Shown: positions 52,659-63,525 of the stretch, piece by piece
How the letters are laid out: every line of letters starts with the position of its first letter
How positions within the stretch are numbered: position 1 is the stretch's first letter
Origin: Steroidobacter agaridevorans
Lineage (GTDB): Bacteria > Pseudomonadota > Gammaproteobacteria > Steroidobacterales > Steroidobacteraceae
Direction: 5' to 3'
NCBI RefSeq assembly: GCF_009932555.1
Contig: NZ_BLJO01000009.1
Location: forward strand, 24,270-88,269
DNA: 64,000 bases
Position numbers and translations under genes: made by a program
The notes under the pieces: model-generated
Database searches by the model: none
Told to the model about the DNA's origin: nothing
Seen by the model: the letters and a program-made list of their open reading frames with translations, nothing else

Positions 52659-52680
52659 AAGTCAACAGCTCTGTTGACTA
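52659..52680. promoter_or_regulatory. Palindromic operator, site 6
   Basis: Left arm AAGTCAACA, spacer GCTC, right arm TGTTGACTA (9-4-9). It sits between the small protein gene (52584, minus) and the acrylyl-CoA reductase-like gene (52729, plus), 49 bp before the latter. Confidence 0.78.
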
Positions 52681-52728
52681 GCCGTGCCGGCCTCGGCTAG
52701 CTTGAATGAAACACTGGCGAGGTTGGCG

Positions 52729-53712
52729 ATGTTCAAAGCGATCTTGATCGACAAGCAGGACGGCAAGCAGTCGGCGCGGCTGGCCGACGTGGCGGACAGC
52801 GATCTTCCGGAAGGCGCCGTCACGGTGCGCGTCGAGTTCTCGACCGTGAATTACAAAGATGGGCTCGCGATCACCGGCAAGTCGCCCGTCGTGCGGAAAT
52901 TTCCCATGGTGCCGGGCATCGATTTCGCCGGCGTCGTGGAGAGCTCGGACAGCAATGACTTTCGCGCGGGCGATCGCGTTCTGCTGAACGGATGGGGTGT
53001 CGGCGAAGGTCACTGGGGTGGCTTCGCGCAGAAGGCGCGCGTCAAAGCCGAATGGCTGCAGAAAGTGCCGGAGAAATTCACGAGCAAGCAGGCCATGGCC
53101 ATCGGCACTGCCGGCTACACCGCCAGCCTTTGCGTCGACGCCCTGGTTGCGCATGGAGTCACGCCGGATCGCGGTGAGGTGCTCGTCACCGGCGCATCCG
53201 GCGGCGTCGGCAGCATCGCCATCGCGCTACTCGCGAAGAACGGATTCCAGGTCGTCGCGGCCACGGGCAAAGCGAATGAAGCCGATTATCTCAAGGCACT
53301 CGGCGCGGCGCAGATCATCGATCGCAACGAGTTGTCACAGCCTGGCAAGCCTTTGCAGAAGGAACGTTGGGCCGGTGTCGTCGACTCTGTCGGCAGCCAC
53401 ACACTTGCGAACGCATGCGCTCAAACACGCTATCGTGGTTTCGTGGCGGCATGCGGCCTGGCGCAAGGAATGGATTTTCCCTCGAGCGTCGCTCCCTTCA
53501 TTCTCCGAGGCGTCTCGCTGCTCGGCATCGACAGCGTGATGGCGCCTCGCGAGCCGCGCGAGAAAGCTTGGGCACGCCTTGCGCGCGATCTGGATAGCGC
53601 AGCGCTCGATCGAGTCAGCAACGTCATTGGCCTGGAACAAACGCTGCAGGCGGCCGAAGACATCGTCGCTGGCAAGATCCGCGGACGCGTCGTCGTCGAC
53701 GTCAATCGCTAG
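52729..53712 (+). CDS. acuI: AcuI/YhdH-type acrylyl-CoA reductase-like MDR protein
   Basis: 327 aa zinc-free medium-chain dehydrogenase/reductase. VEFSTVNYKDGLAITGKSPVVRKFP and PGIDFAGVVESS are AcuI/YhdH signatures; TGASGGVGSIAIALLAKNGF is the NADPH-binding loop; GFVAACGLAQGMDFPSSVAPFILRGVSLLGIDS follows as in the family (residues spread over the C-terminal third). It reduces acrylyl-CoA or related enoyl-CoA to the saturated CoA ester. The exact substrate here may differ. ATG at 52729 after GCGAGG. First gene of a plus operon with an MFS and an NMO-like gene; operator site 6 is 49 bp upstream. Confidence 0.88.
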   Translation: MFKAILIDKQDGKQSARLADVADSDLPEGAVTVRVEFSTVNYKDGLAITGKSPVVRKFPMVPGIDFAGVVESSDSNDFRAGDRVLLNGWGVGEGHWGGFAQKARVKAEWLQKVPEKFTSKQAMAIGTAGYTASLCVDALVAHGVTPDRGEVLVTGASGGVGSIAIALLAKNGFQVVAATGKANEADYLKALGAAQIIDRNELSQPGKPLQKERWAGVVDSVGSHTLANACAQTRYRGFVAACGLAQGMDFPSSVAPFILRGVSLLGIDSVMAPREPREKAWARLARDLDSAALDRVSNVIGLEQTLQAAEDIVAGKIRGRVVVDVNR

Positions 53713-53718
53713 CGCCGC

Positions 53719-56158
<2,440 letters not shown>

Positions 56159-57727
56159 TTACGACGCGCGATTCAACGCGACTCGACCGTGCTCGACGAC
56201 GAAGCTGGTCGTGAGGGTCGAACGGCCGCCCCGCTCCGAAACCTTGTCCAGGGTCCATACATCGGTTCGCCACGAGTCGCGGCCGATGTCGAATACTTGA
56301 TAACCCCGCCGTCCGTCGTGGAGCTGGCAATGAGGATTCTCAGCCGGCGTATCCTTCCAGCCGTTACTCAGCGGCTCACCGTCGCCGCCCGAGCTGATCG
56401 ACGTGCAAACAAACTCGGTTGCGGCAGCGGGACCTTCCAGCGCACCGTCCCGCACTGGCACGACACCCGCGTGATGTTTATGGACATCGCCGGTCGCGAT
56501 CACAACGTTCTTCAAATCGCGCTCGACGATCTGCGCGACCAATCGTTCGCGAGCCTGCGCGTAACCGCTCCACGAATCCACATTCGTGCGTCCGGCGTCC
56601 CGACTCGCGGGATAGTTGAAAGGCATGACCATCACCTGCTGTGCCAGCAGGTTCCAACGCACTGACGAGCTCAGTCCTGCCGCCACCCACTGCTCCTGCT
56701 GTGAACCCAGCATGGTCACCGGCCCGGCTGTCTGCGTCCTGCAGCCTTTCGGCGGCTTGTTCGTCTGTGGCAAGCCGCCATGACGATATTGCCGCGTATC
56801 CAGCACCTGCACCCGCAACAGATCGCCGTAGTCGAAGCGACGATACATTCTCAATCCAGCGCTGGTCGGATACTGCGCTTGACGCACAGGCATATGCTCG
56901 TACCAAGCCTGCATCGCCGCCGCCCGCCGCAACAGGAACGCTTCCGCGGGCGAGCCGTCTTGATCGCACTCGCCGAACCAATTGTTGTCGACTTCGTGAT
57001 CGTCGTAAGACACGAGGAACGGCGCGGCGGCGTGCGCGAACTGCAGATCGGGGTCGAGCTTGTACTGGGCGTAGCGTCGACGATAGTCGTCGAGCGAGTA
57101 GATCTCGTCGCCCACATGCGAACGCACGCAATTCTTCACCTTGGCGCAGTCTCGCGGCCGGCCTTCATAGATGTAATCGCCGTAATGAAAGATGGCGTCG
57201 AGATCGGACACTTCGCCGAGACGGCGATATGCGGTGTAAAAGCCTTCTTCGTAGTGCTGACACCCTGCCACGCCGATGCGCAGGCGATCGACAGCAACTC
57301 CCGCAGGCGTTGCTGTCCGAGCCGCGCCAACCGGGCTCATTTCGCCGTTCGCGCGGAAGCGATACCAGTAGCGCCAGCCCGGCTTCAGTCCTTTTGCCTC
57401 CACATGCACCGAATGCCCGAGCTCCGGCCGGGCTTCGGCAACGCCGGATTTGACGATCCGGGTGAAGCGCTCGTCCTCGGCAACTTCCCAATCGACGGAT
57501 ACGACACGCATCGGCATGCCGCCGTGCGGTTCGAGGGGCGCCGGCGCAAGCCGCGTCCACAACACGAAGCCATCGGGCCACGGATCGCCCGATGCCACGC
57601 CGAGCGAGAAGGGATATTCGTTCGACGGACTGCTGGCCCAGGCGCGCTGGCCGACTGCCGACAGCAGCAGGCCGCTCGAAGCCGCGAGCTTGAGAATCTC
57701 GCGGCGTGCAACTTTTCGATGGGTCAT
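56159..57727 (-). CDS. phoD: Alkaline phosphatase D (PhoD-like), Tat-exported
   Basis: 522 aa. The N terminus ARREILKLAASSGLLLSAVGQRAWAS is a twin-arginine signal, so it is exported folded with its metals. GVASGDPWPDGFVLWTRL is the PhoD N-terminal domain signature; CQHYEEG, HYGDYIYEG, YDDHEVDNNW and GDVHKHHAG carry the Ca/Fe-binding and catalytic residues. It cleaves phosphomono- and diesters (nucleic acid, teichoic acid or lipid head groups) in the periplasm or outside. ATG at 57727 overlaps the TonB receptor stop (ATGA), showing tight coupling to an outer-membrane uptake system. Confidence 0.93.
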   Translation of the reverse strand: MTHRKVARREILKLAASSGLLLSAVGQRAWASSPSNEYPFSLGVASGDPWPDGFVLWTRLAPAPLEPHGGMPMRVVSVDWEVAEDERFTRIVKSGVAEARPELGHSVHVEAKGLKPGWRYWYRFRANGEMSPVGAARTATPAGVAVDRLRIGVAGCQHYEEGFYTAYRRLGEVSDLDAIFHYGDYIYEGRPRDCAKVKNCVRSHVGDEIYSLDDYRRRYAQYKLDPDLQFAHAAAPFLVSYDDHEVDNNWFGECDQDGSPAEAFLLRRAAAMQAWYEHMPVRQAQYPTSAGLRMYRRFDYGDLLRVQVLDTRQYRHGGLPQTNKPPKGCRTQTAGPVTMLGSQQEQWVAAGLSSSVRWNLLAQQVMVMPFNYPASRDAGRTNVDSWSGYAQARERLVAQIVERDLKNVVIATGDVHKHHAGVVPVRDGALEGPAAATEFVCTSISSGGDGEPLSNGWKDTPAENPHCQLHDGRRGYQVFDIGRDSWRTDVWTLDKVSERGGRSTLTTSFVVEHGRVALNRAS

Positions 57728-60621
57728 GGCTTGTAGATGATGTTGAAGTAGAACGTCAGGCCTTTCTTCATCTCGGCGCGACGCATGCCGAGATCTTCGC
57801 CATAGCCCAGATTCAGATTGTCGTCGAGCAGGTTCACTGCGCTGAACTTGACGATCCAATCGTCGAGCACGCGATAACGAACCGACATATCCAATTGTCC
57901 GCGCTCTTGCGGGCCCCGATGCAGCCAGGGGCTCGCGCCGATGCCGTCGTAGTATTCGTCGCCGTAGTTGTACGCGACGCGAACTTCACCGCCACGCGGC
58001 AGTTGATAGAACAGCGCGCCGTTGGCGAGCCAATCGCGTTGGAACAGCAGACGATCGACGTGCAACGGCGCGCCGTCGACGATGTAATCCATCTCGCCCC
58101 ACATGCGGGAGACATTGATCGACGCACCCAGCTTGCCCGCAAGGAACCCCGGCATGCCGGGCAGACTGTTTTCGATGTACTGGAACTCGATGCCGCGCAG
58201 CTTCGACTCGTTGGCATTCATCGGCGTGCTGACGATGTACGTGATGCCGTCGATGGGCTGTTCCTCCTTCAGTTCGTAGATGTCGTCCTTGATCTTCTTC
58301 ATGAAGCCGCCGAGGCTGACCATGCCGCTGCCGCTCGAGGTGTAGTACTCGAGCGCCAGGTCGACGTTGTCGGCGATGCGTGGATCGAGCGTCGGATTGC
58401 CGCGACTGATGGTGAACGACGTGTCGTTGCGAGTTTCCGCTTGCGCGATGTCTTCCGGCGCTGGGCGGCCCAGCGTGCGGCTGTAGCCCGCTTTCAAGCG
58501 CCACTGGTCGCTCAGGTCGTGCAGCACGTTGAGGGACGGCAACAGATAGGCATAGTCGCCCGAGTAGTGCTGGAAGACATTCTGGAACACGCCTCCCAGG
58601 CTGAACGGCACGTCGGCGCTGTAATCCGCCGAGTCCGCGCGCAAGCCTGCGATCACGCGCGTGCTCTCGGTCGCATACGTGCCCGAGACGTAACCATAGG
58701 TCACCGTCTCGTCGTATGAGTAATCCGAGCTCAGCGAGCTCGATGCCGACGTCGCGGCGTTGATGGTCTGATTCGGCCGGACGCCGGCGTTGTAAGCGTC
58801 ATAGTCGACCCACAGCACTGGATAGCCCCACATCCACGGCGTGTAGTGCGGATCGTAGGCCGCCAGTGCGAGCGAAGACTTGTCGACGTTGTAAGTAACG
58901 TTCGTGAGATCCCGCTCCATGTTGAAATCGCGCAGGCCGAGGCCCGCCTTCAGGCCCCAGCCGAGACTGCCGGCATCGAAGTTCAACGAGTAATCGAGGC
59001 GCGCTTCGGCGGACTTGCCCTTGGCGCGGGTGGTGATGTCCGTCGCCTGATACAACGAATAGTTGCTCGGAACCATCAAGGCCTGCGGATCGGACAGCGT
59101 AAACGACACCGAATCGGCGGAGGTGTCGTAGCTCACAAAGGAATTCGTGGGCTTGTACTGGTAACTCACCAGGTTTTCCGGATTGTCGAACGTGTTGTCG
59201 TTATAGCCCGTGCGGAACTCCAGTCGCGAGTCGTTCTGGAACTCATAGCGGGATTTGAAGATGATGCCTCGGCTCTCCGTCTCGAAACGGTCGTACCAGA
59301 AGATGGCGCGCGCATCGGGAATTCGCAGCGTGCCGGTGTGCTGCGTCTGATCGGTCAGTCCGGTAAAGGCGCGCAGTGTCGGCCCGTTCGTCGTCTGATC
59401 TTCCTTCTGCCGATAGTCATAGAGCATCAGCGAGCTGTACCAGGATGACGACGGCGAGAACTCGAGCAGCGCCGAGCCGCCGTAGTTCTCCACGAAACTG
59501 GTGAAGTCGTAGCTGACGAATGCCTGGGGCGCGGCATCGTAGCCGTTGTAGTCGGGGCTGATTGGCGTCGTGGTAGCGCCAGTGGCCGTGTAGTACGAGC
59601 GGCCGTTCGGATTGCGCTTGGTTTCGTCGTACGTGCGCTGTTGATACACGCTGCTGATCACGACCCCGAACTGATCGTCCGAGCCGAGCCGCTTCGACCA
59701 CAGCTGCTTGATACCGCCGCCCCACGGCGTATCGTCGTAGCCGCCGGGGCTGTTGCCGCCGGGGACCTTGTCGTAGGTGCTGTAGCTGGCGAACGTGTCG
59801 ACGTAGAACTTCTCGTCGCCATCGAACGCACTGTACGGCACGATGTTGATGATGCCGCCGATGGCGCCCGAATCCAGATCGGCGGTGAACGTCTTGAACA
59901 CTTCCGTCGTGCGCGCCGCCTGACTCGGAATGAGCGCCAGATCGATACGGCGCTGGCCCGAGCCTTGGTTCGCCACCGAAATCATACCGATGCCATCCAC
60001 CGACACGTAGTTCAGATCGGGTGTGATACCGCGCACGGCGACGTATTGGCTTTCCTGCTCGCCGTACAACACCTGCATCGTGCTCACACCGGAGACGCGA
60101 CTGAGCGCATCGGCGAGAGATTTGTCGGCGAGATCGCCCGTATCGTCCTGAGTCAGCGTGTCGACGATGGTCAGCGAGTTGCGCCGATTGGCGACGGCTT
60201 CCTGATTCTGCAGCGCCGTGCCCGTGACAACGACCTCTTCCACGTCGCTCGTGGCAGACGACGTAGCTGCCGCCGAATCCGGGGCAAGCGCCACCCGGAG
60301 CATTTCCTTCCGACGCACGATCAAAGCACGCGAAGACGTCGTTACTACTTCCAACGGCGTGCCGGCGATGAGCCTCTGCACTGCCTGCAACGCGCTCATC
60401 TCGCCGCTCAGCGCCGGCGCCTGCTGTCCGGCTACGTCTGTCGGGCTGAACAGAATGTCCACGCCGCTTTGCTGAGCGATGGCATTCAGCGCCGAGTCGA
60501 GCGCCTGAGTCGACGTGGAAATGCTGATCGCTTCCGTCTGCGCCTGAGACGGAACCGAAAGGCCGATGGCGATGGCCGCGACGAGCGCGGACATGGCGGA
60601 GCGACGAAGAGACAGCTGCAT
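57724..60621 (-). CDS. TonB-dependent receptor/transducer with STN domain
   Basis: 965 aa. Signal peptide (MSALVAAIAIGLSVPSQAQ), then a Secretin/TonB N-terminal (STN) domain (STQALDSALNAIAQQSGVDILFSP; LSGEMSALQAVQRLIAGTPL), a TonB box (VEEVVVTGTA), plug (SLADALSRVSGV; VAVRGITPDLNYVSVDG) and barrel. The STN domain signals to the FecR-type anti-sigma factor encoded just upstream, so ligand binding should induce its own operon. I chose the ATG at 60621. The plug resembles the Caulobacter-type family for carbohydrates or organic ligands. Coupling to PhoD suggests a phosphorylated ligand (inference). Confidence 0.94.
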   Translation of the reverse strand: MQLSLRRSAMSALVAAIAIGLSVPSQAQTEAISISTSTQALDSALNAIAQQSGVDILFSPTDVAGQQAPALSGEMSALQAVQRLIAGTPLEVVTTSSRALIVRRKEMLRVALAPDSAAATSSATSDVEEVVVTGTALQNQEAVANRRNSLTIVDTLTQDDTGDLADKSLADALSRVSGVSTMQVLYGEQESQYVAVRGITPDLNYVSVDGIGMISVANQGSGQRRIDLALIPSQAARTTEVFKTFTADLDSGAIGGIINIVPYSAFDGDEKFYVDTFASYSTYDKVPGGNSPGGYDDTPWGGGIKQLWSKRLGSDDQFGVVISSVYQQRTYDETKRNPNGRSYYTATGATTTPISPDYNGYDAAPQAFVSYDFTSFVENYGGSALLEFSPSSSWYSSLMLYDYRQKEDQTTNGPTLRAFTGLTDQTQHTGTLRIPDARAIFWYDRFETESRGIIFKSRYEFQNDSRLEFRTGYNDNTFDNPENLVSYQYKPTNSFVSYDTSADSVSFTLSDPQALMVPSNYSLYQATDITTRAKGKSAEARLDYSLNFDAGSLGWGLKAGLGLRDFNMERDLTNVTYNVDKSSLALAAYDPHYTPWMWGYPVLWVDYDAYNAGVRPNQTINAATSASSSLSSDYSYDETVTYGYVSGTYATESTRVIAGLRADSADYSADVPFSLGGVFQNVFQHYSGDYAYLLPSLNVLHDLSDQWRLKAGYSRTLGRPAPEDIAQAETRNDTSFTISRGNPTLDPRIADNVDLALEYYTSSGSGMVSLGGFMKKIKDDIYELKEEQPIDGITYIVSTPMNANESKLRGIEFQYIENSLPGMPGFLAGKLGASINVSRMWGEMDYIVDGAPLHVDRLLFQRDWLANGALFYQLPRGGEVRVAYNYGDEYYDGIGASPWLHRGPQERGQLDMSVRYRVLDDWIVKFSAVNLLDDNLNLGYGEDLGMRRAEMKKGLTFYFNIIYKP

Positions 60622-60708
60622 GATGTTCCGAGGTTGGCTGGCCGTGCTGGCCGGTCCCGCACTCGACGACGCCGCGCGCAAATTCCTCAGAGGATTTTTA
60701 TGAATGTT

Positions 60709-61665
60709 TTATGACGCCGTCCTACCCGCTCGTCGGGTCAGGCGCAGCGCCTCGCCGCTCGCCTCGATATCGAGAGGCAGCATCGCCCTCAATGCCTCGG
60801 CGAATGCAGCGTTATCGCCGACGCGGAACGTGCCGCTGATTCGCAAGCCTTCGGTGCTCGCATCTTCAATGGTCAGCCGCTGACGGTCGTAGCGATTCAT
60901 GATCTGAACGGCCGCGGCCAGACTGTCGTTATCGAAGATGGCTCGTCCATCCTGCCAGGCAGTCAGGCGCTCCACTTCCGCTGCTGGCATCGGCGCTACG
61001 CTCGTCGATGTCTCATCGAACAAATGTCCGGTTGCCAACGTCCTGATCGGATTTTCGTTCTGGCGCACGTCGCCGGCGCCCCTCAGCATCAAGATGCGAG
61101 CGGCGCTCCCCTCGCCCGTCTCGATTTCAAAGGTCCCGCGCTCGATGCGCAGGTGACAACCGCCGGCGCGGACCACCAGCGAACCGGTCGTGCGAGATTG
61201 AAGATCGAAGTGGGCACGGCCGCGCTCGAGCGTCGCTTCACATCCTGTATCGCGATTGCGTACGCGCAACTCCGAGTCTGCATCCAGCAAAACCTTGGAC
61301 CGATCCGCCAGCACGAGCGAACGACGCTCGCCGACATCGGTTCGATAAATCTCAGCGCCCGCGCTTAGCGCGAAAAAGCCGCCAGCAACTGCGGTCAACG
61401 TTGCGCCACCCCCGAGAAGCAGGCGCCTGCGAGTGACTTGCATCGGCCGATGCGCATCGATAGGAACGCGAGCGCCGACCAACTCCCACACCGTCGTCAG
61501 TTCTTCGAATGCCGTCGCGTGCGTCGGATCGGCTCGCAACCACTCTCTGAACCGGGCACGTTCACGCTCATCGCAATCGTCTGCGTGCAAGCGGGCGAGC
61601 CAGCGAGCGGCCTCACGTTCGATCCGGACCTGCGCGACGCGCTCGATGATGATTCTCAGCGGCAT
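60709..61665 (-). CDS. FecR-type anti-sigma factor
   Basis: 318 aa. An N-terminal cytoplasmic DUF4880 domain (EAARWLARLHADDCDERERARFREWLRADPTHATAFEEL), one membrane helix (LLLGGGATLTAVAGGFFALS, about residues 80-100), then the periplasmic FecR domain (DVGERRSLVLADRSKVLLDADSEL) and a C-terminal receptor-interaction part. It holds the ECF sigma factor inactive until the STN receptor is occupied. ATG at 61665 overlaps the sigma factor stop by one base (TGATG). Confidence 0.94.
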   Translation of the reverse strand: MPLRIIIERVAQVRIEREAARWLARLHADDCDERERARFREWLRADPTHATAFEELTTVWELVGARVPIDAHRPMQVTRRRLLLGGGATLTAVAGGFFALSAGAEIYRTDVGERRSLVLADRSKVLLDADSELRVRNRDTGCEATLERGRAHFDLQSRTTGSLVVRAGGCHLRIERGTFEIETGEGSAARILMLRGAGDVRQNENPIRTLATGHLFDETSTSVAPMPAAEVERLTAWQDGRAIFDNDSLAAAVQIMNRYDRQRLTIEDASTEGLRISGTFRVGDNAAFAEALRAMLPLDIEASGEALRLTRRAGRTAS

Positions 61666-62159
61666 CAGAGCGCCTTGCTCGCGCGCAGCAGGCCCAGCGC
61701 CGCTTTCGCCACATGCTTCTCGACGGCGCTTTCGCTGATGCCCAAGCGCTCGGCTATCTCGCGATAACGCAATCCGTCCAGACGGTGCATCAACAGGATC
61801 TGCCGCGTGCGAGGATGCAGACGCGACAGCGTGGCTTGCACGGCGCTGAGACGTTGCCGCACGTCGAGCATTTCCTCGGGCGTGGGACCTGCATCGGCAA
61901 TGGCGTTCAAGTCCTCGTCGCCGCTGACATTGCGACGACGCTGGCGGCGATGATCGTCCCGCGCCAGATTGACGGCGATGCGCACCACGAACGCTTCGAA
62001 GTTACGGATGGGCGAGCCGCCGTGCTCGGACAGGCGCACATAGGCATCGTTCAAGTAATCGCTGGCATCCTGCGGCCGGCCGGACAACGTGGCGATCTGC
62101 CGCAACAGGCGGCTCCACACAGCCCGGTCCTTCGCTACGCCAGGCTTTTCGGAAAACAT
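61665..62159 (-). CDS. ECF sigma factor, FecI-like
   Basis: 164 aa. Region 2 (DASDYLNDAYVRLSEHG; FEAFVVRIAVNLARDDHRRQRRR) and region 4 (LSRLHPRTRQILLMHRLDGLRYREIAERLGISESAVEKHVAKA) are clear. It directs RNA polymerase to the receptor operon when released by FecR. I chose the ATG at 62159; an upstream in-frame extension lacks sigma similarity. Divergent from the histidine kinase at 62345, with a 9-bp inverted repeat in the gap. Confidence 0.93.
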   Translation of the reverse strand: MFSEKPGVAKDRAVWSRLLRQIATLSGRPQDASDYLNDAYVRLSEHGGSPIRNFEAFVVRIAVNLARDDHRRQRRRNVSGDEDLNAIADAGPTPEEMLDVRQRLSAVQATLSRLHPRTRQILLMHRLDGLRYREIAERLGISESAVEKHVAKAALGLLRASKAL

Positions 62160-62164
62160 CGCTT

Positions 62165-62240
62165 CGTCACGAACCCCGATTGCCAGTACCCCCGTTGCGG
62201 GCGCGCCAGAGTAAGTCAGGCGTTTGACGGTTTCGTGACG
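62165..62240. promoter_or_regulatory. Spaced 9-bp inverted repeat between sigma factor and kinase genes
   Basis: CGTCACGAA at 62165-62173 and its inverse TTCGTGACG at 62232-62240. On the minus strand the distal copy gives CACGAAACC, resembling an ECF-type -35 (GAAAC) ahead of the sigma factor gene. Either a regulator pair-site or coincidence. Confidence 0.35.
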
Positions 62241-62344
62241 GTTGAGCGGCAATGCGGGAACAATTGCCCATCCTGCGAATTGAAGGCGCAAGAGCGCCGC
62301 TCTATTCCAACATCAGCCCGCTCCCTATCTCCAGGACGGCGTGC

Positions 62345-63445
62345 ATGACGATGACGGACGCCCTGCATTTATTCCTTGGCCACAGCGCTTGCGGACAGGC
62401 AGTTCGTCGCTTCAACTGGGCCCACACTCCGCTCGGGCCGATCGATGGCTGGTCGCACTCCCTGCGCACCATGGTCGGCGCCATTCTCGATTCCGCGTTC
62501 CCGCAGTGCCTGTTGTGGGGTCCACAACACATCACGATTCACAACGATGCCTTTTTGCCGATCCTGGGCAACAAGCCGCCCGCCATCGGGCAGCCCTTCG
62601 AAGTGGTCTGGGCGGAAGCGTGGCACATGATCGAGCCGCTCGTGGAACGCGCTTACGCAGGCGAGCCGACGTTCATCGAGGACTATCCGCTCGTCATCCA
62701 ACGCGCCGGCCGTCCGGAGCAGGCCTATTTCACATTCTGCTACAGCCCGATCCGCGATGACGATGGCCGCATCGCCGGCATGCTGGATACGGTGATCGAA
62801 ACGACGTCCAAGGTGCAAGCGCAACAACAGGCGAAATTGATCAACGCCGAGTTGGCTCATCGCATTCAGAACACGCTCGCCATCGTCAACTCGGTCTGCG
62901 ATCAAACGTTCCGGGCAGCGAGCTCGCTCGAGGAAGCGCGCGCCACCTTCCTTCGCCGCCTCAAAGCGCTCGGCCAGGCTCACATCGTACTGACGCAATC
63001 GAGCTGGATCAGCGCGCCGATGGCCGCGATCATCGAAGGCGCCCTGCTTCCACACAGCACGGCGCCGGGAGAAATATGTGCACAGGGGCCGTCAGTGAAT
63101 CTGTCGGCGCGGCAGGCGCTCTCACTCAGCATGGCGATGCACGAGCTCGCCACCAATTCGATGAAATATGGCGCGTTGTCCGTGGCCGGCGGCGAAGTCT
63201 CGGTGCGCTGGGGGCTCGAGCCGATCAACGGCGACCAATGTTTGCGGCTGCGCTGGACCGAAACCGGCGGACCACGCGTTGCTCCTCCCGAACGCCGCGG
63301 TTTCGGCTCCCGGCTCATCGAACAAGTGCTCGCGGACGACTTCGGCGGCAAAGTCAGCCTGTGCTATGCGCCGGAAGGCCTGCGCTTCGAGCTGGCGACC
63401 AGACTCAGCAACCTGCCCGATCAAGGCGCGCGCGTCGGCGTGTAG
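62345..63445 (+). CDS. HWE-family sensor histidine kinase with PAS domain
   Basis: 366 aa, soluble. Residues about 40-155 form a PAS sensor (FPQCLLWGPQHITIHNDAFLPIL; FTFCYSPIRDDDGRIAGMLDTV). His172 in AELAHRIQNTLAIVNSV is the phosphoacceptor; AMHELATNSMKYGAL is the N box and RWTETGGP the W-x-E feature of HWE kinases. These are abundant in Alphaproteobacteria and linked to light, redox or general stress signalling. ATG at 62345 after AGGA. No response regulator gene is adjacent. Confidence 0.92.
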   Translation: MTMTDALHLFLGHSACGQAVRRFNWAHTPLGPIDGWSHSLRTMVGAILDSAFPQCLLWGPQHITIHNDAFLPILGNKPPAIGQPFEVVWAEAWHMIEPLVERAYAGEPTFIEDYPLVIQRAGRPEQAYFTFCYSPIRDDDGRIAGMLDTVIETTSKVQAQQQAKLINAELAHRIQNTLAIVNSVCDQTFRAASSLEEARATFLRRLKALGQAHIVLTQSSWISAPMAAIIEGALLPHSTAPGEICAQGPSVNLSARQALSLSMAMHELATNSMKYGALSVAGGEVSVRWGLEPINGDQCLRLRWTETGGPRVAPPERRGFGSRLIEQVLADDFGGKVSLCYAPEGLRFELATRLSNLPDQGARVGV

Positions 63446-63525
63446 AAATCAGCAAGAATCGGCCTCGCTGGAACGTAATGCCGCGCCGCGTGTTTGCTTT
63501 ACACGAGGTGATTCGAGCACTACGC

